Source of the DNA: Candidatus Zipacnadia bacterium
Lineage (GTDB): Bacteria > Armatimonadota > Zipacnadia > Zipacnadales > Zipacnadaceae
NCBI GenBank assembly: GCA_029821255.1
Contig: JALGTS010000081.1
Span: forward strand, 1 to 6,120
DNA length: 6,120 bases
Direction: 5' to 3'
Shown piece by piece: positions 1 through 5,342 of the stretch. The notes under the pieces are model-generated. The model was not told where the DNA came from, made no database searches, and worked only from the letters and a program-made list of their open reading frames with translations. The first letter of the stretch is position 1. Each line of letters starts with the position of its first letter. A program made the translations under genes and the position numbers.

Positions 1-34
1 CAGTCTTGACCTACTGCACAATACTCTATGAAGG

Positions 35-63
35 GTTATATCGCATTCTCATTTGCCTGTCAA
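35..63 (-). promoter_or_regulatory. sigma70-type promoter firing leftward out of the window
   Basis: On the minus strand a perfect -35 box TTGACA (63 to 58) is followed by exactly 17 bases and then TATAAC (40 to 35), five of six matches to the -10 consensus. Transcription would begin near 27-29 and run off the left edge, so the gene it serves is not visible. The bases just upstream of the -35 box (64-85) are fairly A-rich on the minus strand, as in a weak UP element. A GGAA-N8-TTCC inverted repeat lies at 74-89, a possible operator but too short to call. The promoter lies about 260 bases beyond the last reductase gene, consistent with a new transcription unit. Confidence 0.7.
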
Positions 64-113
64 CTGAGTTTTCGGAATGTTTTGCTTCCCTCCTCACATT
101 TCTCACATGCCGC

Positions 114-139
114 CTTCCCCTGTAAAACCTCCAGGGAAG
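114..139. repeat. inverted repeat (8-bp stem with one bulge)
   Basis: CTTCCCCTG (114-122) and CAGGGAAG (132-139) are complementary except for one bulged C, with a 9-base loop. Read on the plus strand, a run of five T begins 10 bases after the stem, a poor terminator arrangement. On the minus strand no T-run follows. It may be a weak transcript 3'-end structure or chance. Confidence 0.4.
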
Positions 140-199
140 TAGTTAGCCTTTTTGCCCCAGAACTGGGCATCCAGCACGGCAACGTAGGCATAATAAGTC

Positions 200-280
200 T
201 CTGGAGGACAACCTTCAGGCGCAGTATTTCGTTGCCTGGCCGGACCAGGTGTAACCTGGCGTTGTCCTCAGCAGTCCAGA
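200..280. repeat. nested inverted repeats, possible three-way junction
   Basis: A perfect 9-bp outer pair, GAGGACAAC (204-212) with GTTGTCCTC (261-269), encloses two further hairpins. These are CAGGC (216-220) with GCCTG (234-238), loop 13, and CCAGGT (245-250) with ACCTGG (254-259), loop 3. Four more pairs (TCTG 200-203 with CAGA 277-280) could extend the outer stem across a 7-base bulge. In the minus direction this would sit at the 3' end of the reductase transcript, about 57 bases after the stop codon. It has no U-tract, so it is not a standard terminator. It may be a 3'-stabilising structure, a small structured RNA or a dispersed repeat. I recognise no riboswitch family. Confidence 0.45.
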
Positions 281-326
281 TCCGGACCGCCAGGCAGTGG
301 CCAGTCAGCCTATGCTATCGGCAGAG

Positions 327-1331
327 TCACAACCGGTTTAGCGCCAGTGGCGCGCCCTGGATGATGGGCTGATTGGCAAAGGGTCGGTAGCGGCGTATCT
401 GGGAGAGTTCGTCAATTCGGGCGATATCCTCAGGGTTTATCTGTACCTCCATAACATCCCACAGCGCCTGGTAGTGCTTGGCACGGCTGCCACCCATTAT
501 CACTGAGGTTACATACGGCTTAGTCAGCAGCCAGGCGTAGGCTAAGTCGGTCAACGCTATGCCATAGTCACCGGCAATCTTCTCCAACTCTTCAAGGATA
601 TCGAAAAGATTTTCATCAAACTCCTGTTTTCTTTCAAACTCTGATCGCTTATAGCGTGCCCCCTCGGGGAGCGGCTCGCCGCGCCGGTATATCCCCGTCA
701 GCAGGCCGCCGCACAACGGGCCGTAGATCATAGTGGCGATATTGAACCGCTGACAGAAGGGGACAGTCTCATTCTCAATGGCTCGGTCAAGAATGTTATA
801 GCGGCACTGAATGCAGACCAGTGGTTCCCAGTTGTGCAGAGCGCTGACCCCAAGCATATGGGCCATCTGCCAGGCATAGTGGTTACAGACTCCAATATAG
901 CGGACTTTGCCCTGTTTGATTAGCGTATCCAGAGTGGAAAGCGTCTCTTCTACCGGAGTCTTAGGGTCGGGGTGGTGGAGCAGATATAGGTCAATGTAGT
1001 CGGTCTGTAGTCGGCGTAGGCTGGCCTCGACTGCCTCCATAATATGTAAGCGCGAACAGCCACCCGTATTTGGTCCCTCCCCCATCCGCACCCAAAACTT
1101 AGTCGCTATGACAACATTGTCCCGCCGGCCTACCAAAGCACGGCCTAATACTTCCTCAGCATGGCCCCTACCGTAGGCGTCGGCACAGTCAATGAAGTTT
1201 ATACCGTGATCCAGGGCGGAGTGGACTACGCCGATCGCTTCCTCCTCCTCAACTCGATTGGGCAGGTCCATAAAACCCAAACAGAGCCGAGAGACCTGCA
1301 TACCGCTGTTTCCAAACCTGACATATTCCAT
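327..1331 (-). CDS. aldo/keto reductase (no Fe-S domain)
   Basis: A 334-residue NAD(P)H-dependent oxidoreductase of the aldo/keto reductase superfamily, a single cytoplasmic TIM barrel of usual length. The catalytic tetrad is complete: Asp48 and Tyr53 in the IDCADAYG stretch, Lys78 in ATKFW and His119 in LYLLHHPD. YGPLCGGLLTG (203-213) matches the conserved barrel loop, and GGSRAKHYQ (280-288) the nucleotide-phosphate-binding region near the C-terminus. The closest type is the general bacterial group that includes Tas, YajO and potassium-channel beta subunits; the substrate cannot be told. ATG is preceded by AGAAGG (1345 to 1340) at 8 bases, with AGGAG slightly further up. It follows the Fe-S reductase gene by 45 bases and is the last gene of the string. 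It lacks the cysteine-rich C-terminal domain of its two upstream neighbours and is only distantly similar to them, so it is not a recent copy. Confidence 0.94.
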   Translation of the reverse strand: MEYVRFGNSGMQVSRLCLGFMDLPNRVEEEEAIGVVHSALDHGINFIDCADAYGRGHAEEVLGRALVGRRDNVVIATKFWVRMGEGPNTGGCSRLHIMEAVEASLRRLQTDYIDLYLLHHPDPKTPVEETLSTLDTLIKQGKVRYIGVCNHYAWQMAHMLGVSALHNWEPLVCIQCRYNILDRAIENETVPFCQRFNIATMIYGPLCGGLLTGIYRRGEPLPEGARYKRSEFERKQEFDENLFDILEELEKIAGDYGIALTDLAYAWLLTKPYVTSVIMGGSRAKHYQALWDVMEVQINPEDIARIDELSQIRRYRPFANQPIIQGAPLALNRL

Positions 1332-1376
1332 AGGTGCTTCCTTCTCTCCTAATAGGTGTGATGGTCAGTAGCGGTG

Positions 1377-2474
1377 CTATTCGCTTAGTGCAGCGTGGCT
1401 CTCTTTCAGTCGCTGAATGATGGGGATGTTTTGGGGGCATTTCTTCTCACATTCACCACATTCTACACAAGCCGAAGCATTCATCTTGCCATTCTTATTG
1501 TCGGGGCCTAACTTCTGATAGAGTTCTTTCGCATAGGCGGTTAGACCCCAGACTCTATGATAGTTCATTGCTGCAAAGATGTCCGGAATAGCCACGCCTT
1601 GGGGGCAAGGAACACAATAGTTGCAGCCTGTGCAGTAAAGTTCCGCCAGGCGCTTATTCTCTGCTAATGCATTTTGAATGGCCTGCATCTCTTCGTCGGA
1701 AAGTGGTGCCTCACGGGAGGCGACGGCACAGTTCTCTTTCACTTGGGCACGGGTGTTCATGCCCGAAAACGCAATTGTAACGTTGGGGTTTGCTAAGACG
1801 AATCGCAGAGCAAGCTCCGGTGTACTGGTGACGCCGGGAACCATTGCCTGGACGCGCTCAGAAGCCATGCCCAGACGCCCTCCGCCCACCGGCCCCATAA
1901 TCTCTACGCCCATGCCGGACTCGTGGGCGTGGGCGATAACCTCCTCGTTTGTCCGATCCAACAGATTGTACTGAACCAGCAGACCTTCAAAAACACCGGT
2001 ATTGATGAGTTTAATGATGTTTTCTGGCCGATCATGGGAGGAGAAAACTATATGCCCAATAATGCCCTGGTCGCGTGCCTTTAGTGCTTCTTTATGCAAT
2101 TTTGGCTCGTAGACGCGAGTATACACGTCCCACGTCAGACCATGGACGACCTTGTAGAAATCTATATGATCAGTCTGGAGGCGCTCCAATTGAGTCTCAA
2201 GGCGCTGCCACCATCCGTCCACCGTTTCATCGTGCAGGGGGTTTTTGGTGGCGATATAGACCTGGTCGCGGCGGTCTTTGATCGCTTGCCCGACATATTC
2301 TTCGCTGCGGCCTGCGCCGTATCCGTAAGCAGAGTCTATGTAGTTGATGCCTAAATCCATACCCAGTTTGAGTAGGGCTACAGATTCTTCTGGATCATCA
2401 AAGGGCAGACGCATTGCCCCATAGCCCAGTGCGGAAACTACCTTGCCGGTATTACCATACTGGCGGTACTTCAT
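1377..2474 (-). CDS. aldo/keto reductase with C-terminal two-cluster 4Fe-4S domain (paralog B)
   Basis: A 365-residue oxidoreductase: an aldo/keto reductase barrel (about 1-265) followed by a ferredoxin-like domain (about 275-365), the COG1453-type architecture of unknown substrate. Barrel residues seen are Asp47, Tyr52 (YGYGAGRSE) and Lys77 (ATKNP). The catalytic His is normally three residues after Tyr in the DFY strand. Here that place is Val and His111 comes one residue later (FYKVVHG). Cluster cysteines are 281, 284, 287, 290 (CTGCNYCVPCP) and 336, 339, 342, 346 (CVECGECEKKCP), enough for two [4Fe-4S] clusters. The enzyme is cytoplasmic; electrons may pass between a ferredoxin-like partner and a nicotinamide-bound substrate, but that is inference. 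AGGAGG (2490 to 2485) lies 10 bases before the ATG. It follows paralog A by 62 bases. The two share nearly the whole C-terminal domain, including AMNYHRVWGLT, and arose by tandem duplication. Confidence 0.94.
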   Translation of the reverse strand: MKYRQYGNTGKVVSALGYGAMRLPFDDPEESVALLKLGMDLGINYIDSAYGYGAGRSEEYVGQAIKDRRDQVYIATKNPLHDETVDGWWQRLETQLERLQTDHIDFYKVVHGLTWDVYTRVYEPKLHKEALKARDQGIIGHIVFSSHDRPENIIKLINTGVFEGLLVQYNLLDRTNEEVIAHAHESGMGVEIMGPVGGGRLGMASERVQAMVPGVTSTPELALRFVLANPNVTIAFSGMNTRAQVKENCAVASREAPLSDEEMQAIQNALAENKRLAELYCTGCNYCVPCPQGVAIPDIFAAMNYHRVWGLTAYAKELYQKLGPDNKNGKMNASACVECGECEKKCPQNIPIIQRLKESHAALSE

Positions 2475-2536
2475 TATGTAACATCCTCCTACATTATGAG
2501 AATAAGCCTACTTTCATCTCCACTTCGCGCTGCTGG

Positions 2537-3661
2537 TTAGTCGGAAAGTGTCTGATGAGTTTCTTTCAGTTGTTTGATTATGGGAATATGTTGAGGGCAT
2601 TTCTCCTCGCATTCGCCGCATTCCACGCACGCCTCGGCGTTTATTTCAAGCTTGCGATACATATTTTTGGCGTGCTCGGTCAGACCCCAGACCCGATGGT
2701 AGTTCATTGCCTCAAATATCTTGGGAATGGCCACGCCCTGTGGACAGGGCTGGCAGTAGTTGCAACCAGTGCAGTACAACTCAGCCAGCTTCTCGTTGCG
2801 CTCCACAATGGCCCGAATCTGTTGGTATTCGTGCTCAGTCAGCGGCTGCTCATGGCTGGCCGAGGCTACATTCTCCTCCACCATCTGGATAGTATTCATT
2901 CCCGAAAGGGCGGCAGTAACACCAGGATTAGCCAGCACGAAACGTATGGCCAGGTCGGGAACGCTGGTGGTGCTTTCAGTGAGCATCTGCTTCAGTTGCT
3001 GCGACTGCCCCATTACCAGCCGCCCGCCGGCTACCGGCCCCATTATCAGTACCCCCATGCCCTTTTCGTGGGCGTGGGCGATGGCTGGCTCGTTGCTGGT
3101 GCCTCGTTTGTGTCCGTGGGCGCCGAAGAACTGGTGGCTATCCAGGATGTTGTACTGGACGATCATTCCATCAAAGAGGTCAGTGTCAATAATCTTGATA
3201 ATGTTTTCGGGGCTGTCATGGGATGAGAAGCACAAATGTCCAATGATACCTTCGTCGAGGGCCTGCTGGCAGATCTCCAGGGGGCCGCCGGGCTCCTGGA
3301 AGGGGCCAGCGACACTCTCCCAGGTAACATTGTGGACGTGATAGAAATCTATATGGTCCACTCCCAAGGCCTTGAAGCTTTCTTCCATATACTGCTTCCA
3401 CAACTCAGGGTTGTGCCTACCATGCTCAATGGCGTGATTCTTGGTAGAAAGATAGACCTGATCCCGCCGGCCTTGGACCGCCTGGCCAACCAGCTTCTCA
3501 CTGTTGCTGGAAGCGCGGGCAGTGTCAATCAGGTTACCACCCAAGTCCAGGTACCGTTGTATCACTTCTACAGCGTAATCCTCGTCCTTAGGCAAACGCA
3601 TCGCACCAAAACCCAAGGCGCTTATCATCTTTCCGGTGTTGCCATACTCACGGTATTGCAT
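2537..3661 (-). CDS. aldo/keto reductase with C-terminal two-cluster 4Fe-4S domain (paralog A)
   Basis: A 374-residue paralog of the next gene with the same layout: reductase barrel (about 1-280), then a two-cluster ferredoxin-like domain with Cys297, 300, 303, 306 and Cys345, 348, 351, 355. Asp46, Lys74 and His110 of the catalytic tetrad are present. The Tyr that normally follows in DTAxxYGxSE is replaced: the segment reads DTARASSNSE, with Ser51 in the Tyr place. About 13 extra residues (near 175-189) bring in His176, His182 and His184, absent from paralog B. The enzyme may therefore be catalytically altered, use another proton donor, or act mainly through its clusters; that is inference. 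The gene begins 59 bases after htrA. ATG at 3661 is chosen over the adjacent TTG at 3664 because it lines up with the paralog's start (MQYREYGNTGK against MKYRQYGNTGK). The substrate is unknown. Confidence 0.93.
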   Translation of the reverse strand: MQYREYGNTGKMISALGFGAMRLPKDEDYAVEVIQRYLDLGGNLIDTARASSNSEKLVGQAVQGRRDQVYLSTKNHAIEHGRHNPELWKQYMEESFKALGVDHIDFYHVHNVTWESVAGPFQEPGGPLEICQQALDEGIIGHLCFSSHDSPENIIKIIDTDLFDGMIVQYNILDSHQFFGAHGHKRGTSNEPAIAHAHEKGMGVLIMGPVAGGRLVMGQSQQLKQMLTESTTSVPDLAIRFVLANPGVTAALSGMNTIQMVEENVASASHEQPLTEHEYQQIRAIVERNEKLAELYCTGCNYCQPCPQGVAIPKIFEAMNYHRVWGLTEHAKNMYRKLEINAEACVECGECEEKCPQHIPIIKQLKETHQTLSD

Positions 3662-3670
3662 CAACTGACA

Positions 3671-3676
3671 CCTCCT
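3671..3676 (-). promoter_or_regulatory. ribosome binding site of paralog A
   Basis: AGGAGG read 3676 to 3671 lies 9 bases before the ATG at 3661 and 6 bases before the in-frame TTG at 3664. Spacing alone allows both. ATG is preferred for codon strength and alignment with the paralog. Confidence 0.8.
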
Positions 3677-3712
3677 AACAGATGCGAGAACGAAAAAGGG
3701 GAGAGTACAGGC

Positions 3713-3729
3713 TACTACGCTCAGTAGTA
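3713..3729. repeat. small inverted repeat over the htrA stop codon
   Basis: TACTAC (3713-3718) and GTAGTA (3724-3729) form a perfect 6-bp stem with a 5-base loop containing the htrA TGA stop. On the minus strand five T follow only after about 15 bases (3697 to 3693), so it falls short of an intrinsic terminator. It could weaken read-through into the reductase genes, or be chance. Confidence 0.3.
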
Positions 3730-4836
3730 TCCTTCGGGGATTGTGCCAGCCTTCACCTCAACTTCATGCAGCTGGTTACCTCGTTGCACGGTCAGCCTTA
3801 TTGTCTCCCCAATTTTGTGGCTGCGGATCTTCTTTCGCAGCTTATCCACCTCACTGACGGGCTCACCATCTACCTCCAGAAGCACATCGCCGGGTTCAAT
3901 CCCGGCCTGGGCAACGGGGCTGCCTTCAGCCACAGCTATTACAACAAGCCCCTTGTCAGTGCGTAGCTGGAGATAGCGTGCCAGCCCCTGGCTATTTGGC
4001 TGGAGATTGAGCAGGCCAACCCAGGGGCCGCGATTTACCAGGAAATACATCATTTCCTTGGCTTGGTTTATAGGGATGGCAAAGCCGATGCCCAGGTTGG
4101 TCTTGGTTGGGCTGAAGATAGCAAAGTTAATGCCGATGACATTTCCCCCCAAGTCCACCAGCGGCCCGCCACTGTTGCCGGTGTTGATGGCGGCATCAGT
4201 CTGAAGGACCTCGCGCTTTTTGCCGGCAATTTCCCGGGGGCCCTTAGCGCTGATAATTCCGGCCGTAACCGTATTTTCAAAATCAAAGGGATTGCCTACG
4301 GCGATAACCCTCTGGCCAACTTGAACCTGCGCCGAGTCACCCAGCGGCAGCGCCACCAGGTTAACTGGAGCAGCAACGGGCTCAATTACCGCAATATCGT
4401 TAGCAGGATCGGCGCCCAGCTTCTTAGCCTCAAACTCACTACCATCTATAGTCTTCACAACCAGCCGATTGGCTCCCCCAACCACATGTGTGTTGGTTAG
4501 AATCAACTTTTTGCCCTCGTACTCAAAGACGAAGCCCGAGCCGATTCCAGTCTGTTCCAGAGGGGGTAATGAGAAAAAGAAGCCCGAAGGTTCAATCAGG
4601 TGTGTGGAGATGATCTTGACAACACCCCGGCTGACCTTCTGTGCCGCCTCAATCACCGCCTCATCTTCGGAGACTACCTTGACAGGTTGTGGCTGAGGCG
4701 GGGGAGATTGGAGGCTTGTCACAGGGCCCGACGGCATACTATTGATAAGCACATATGCTCCGATGCCGCCGCCGACCGACCCGAAGATCAATGCTATTAC
4801 AACCACAGCCCAGGTACTTAAGCCTCTACTACCCAT
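3721..4836 (-). CDS. htrA: HtrA/DegP-family membrane-anchored serine protease with one PDZ domain
   Basis: A 371-residue trypsin-like protease of the HtrA family (MEROPS S1C), which degrades or refolds damaged proteins outside the cytoplasmic membrane. Residues 9-31 form one hydrophobic segment with no obvious cleavage site, so it is probably a signal anchor. A Pro/Gln-rich linker (about 44-51) follows. The protease domain (about 58-265) has the full triad: His117 (LTNTHVVG), Asp147 (NDIAVI) and Ser222 (TGNSGGPL). A single PDZ domain occupies about 272-363, with GLVVIAV and AGIEPGDVLLEVDG typical of the fold. Length matches single-PDZ, DegS- or HtrA-like members rather than two-PDZ DegP. ATG is preceded by GAGAGG (4850 to 4845) at 8 bases. 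It starts 15 bases after the ribH stop, so translation may be coupled, although function is unrelated to riboflavin. A heat- or stress-responsive internal promoter would be expected for such a protease, but I see none. Confidence 0.96.
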   Translation of the reverse strand: MGSRGLSTWAVVVIALIFGSVGGGIGAYVLINSMPSGPVTSLQSPPPQPQPVKVVSEDEAVIEAAQKVSRGVVKIISTHLIEPSGFFFSLPPLEQTGIGSGFVFEYEGKKLILTNTHVVGGANRLVVKTIDGSEFEAKKLGADPANDIAVIEPVAAPVNLVALPLGDSAQVQVGQRVIAVGNPFDFENTVTAGIISAKGPREIAGKKREVLQTDAAINTGNSGGPLVDLGGNVIGINFAIFSPTKTNLGIGFAIPINQAKEMMYFLVNRGPWVGLLNLQPNSQGLARYLQLRTDKGLVVIAVAEGSPVAQAGIEPGDVLLEVDGEPVSEVDKLRKKIRSHKIGETIRLTVQRGNQLHEVEVKAGTIPEGYY

Positions 4837-4851
4837 TACGGTCGCCTCTCA

Positions 4852-5322
4852 TTACTCAGGTATTGCCTTCAGTGCATTTACCTGCTCAATGGCAGTCAGA
4901 GCCGCCTCAAAGCCGCGATTGGGCAGTTTGGTGCCGGCCCGCTCAATGGCCTGCTCAATGGTTTCAGCAGTTACCACACCAAAGATCACAGGCACGCCTG
5001 TCTCCATTGCTGCGCGAGCGACGCCCTTGGCACACTCGCTGGCCACGAATTCAAAGTGGGCAGTGGCCCCCCGAATGACGGCTCCTACTGCAATAACGGC
5101 GTGGTAGCGGCCTGACCGAGCTAATTTCAGACAGGCCAGTGGTATCTCGAACGACCCGGGCACATAGACTGTAGTGATGTCTTCGTCAGCCGCCCCATGG
5201 CGGCTGAGGCCGTCCATAACGCCCTCAAGTAGCCGCTTGCTGATAAAGCTGTTATAGCGGCTCACTACGATGCCAAACTTAAGACCGGTCGCATCCAGTT
5301 TGCCCTCAATAACCTGTCCCAT
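4852..5322 (-). CDS. ribH: 6,7-dimethyl-8-ribityllumazine synthase
   Basis: A 156-residue lumazine synthase, full length for the family. It condenses 5-amino-6-ribitylamino-uracil with 3,4-dihydroxy-2-butanone 4-phosphate to give the lumazine precursor of riboflavin, usually as a pentameric or 60-subunit cytoplasmic shell. Family motifs are intact: VVSRYN (19-24; aromatic Tyr23 where many have Phe), VPGSFEIPL (54-62), GAVIRGATAHFEFV with the proton-transfer His89, and TIEQAIERAGTK (121-132) with the phosphate-binding Arg128. ATG is preceded by AGAAGGAG (5336 to 5329) at 6 bases. It starts 20 bases after ribBA, whose product supplies both of the building-block routes it joins. The upstream ribD and ribE partners are not in the window. 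It ends TAA followed at once by TGA, so termination is tight before htrA. Confidence 0.98.
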   Translation of the reverse strand: MGQVIEGKLDATGLKFGIVVSRYNSFISKRLLEGVMDGLSRHGAADEDITTVYVPGSFEIPLACLKLARSGRYHAVIAVGAVIRGATAHFEFVASECAKGVARAAMETGVPVIFGVVTAETIEQAIERAGTKLPNRGFEAALTAIEQVNALKAIPE

Positions 5323-5342
5323 AATATTCTCCTTCTGTGTTT

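Larger units (their letters stand above)
64..326. other. intergenic spacer with no supported gene
   Basis: This stretch lies between the stop of the last reductase gene and the leftward promoter. I find no convincing start, ribosome site or protein family match on either strand. The plus-strand frame open over 28-372 runs into the reductase gene on the other strand and has no recognisable domain. Two inverted-repeat structures are listed separately. Neither is followed by a T-run in the minus direction, so there is no recognisable intrinsic terminator for the gene string here. Two minus-strand frames are open without a good start (60-314 and 103-267) and look faintly protein-like; see findings. 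Confidence 0.6.

Noticed and set aside
153..169. Terminator hairpin TGCCC/GGGCA
   Set aside because: Five-bp stem only; on the minus strand it is followed by A rather than T, and on the plus strand by no T-run.
28..372. Plus-strand open frame of 114 codons in the left spacer
   Set aside because: No ribosome site or family match, and it runs into the reductase gene on the opposite strand.
2491..2520. CATAAT as a -10 box before paralog B
   Set aside because: No acceptable -35 hexamer 16-18 bases upstream; the AT-rich stretch is better read as spacer before the ribosome site.
2414..3226. Long plus-strand open frame (270 codons)
   Set aside because: It lies opposite the coding strand of paralog A and the start of paralog B, shows no recognisable domain, and is explained by codon bias of the genes beneath it.
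3693..3729. Intrinsic terminator after htrA
   Set aside because: The 6-bp stem is separated from the five-T run by about 15 bases, too far for a standard terminator.
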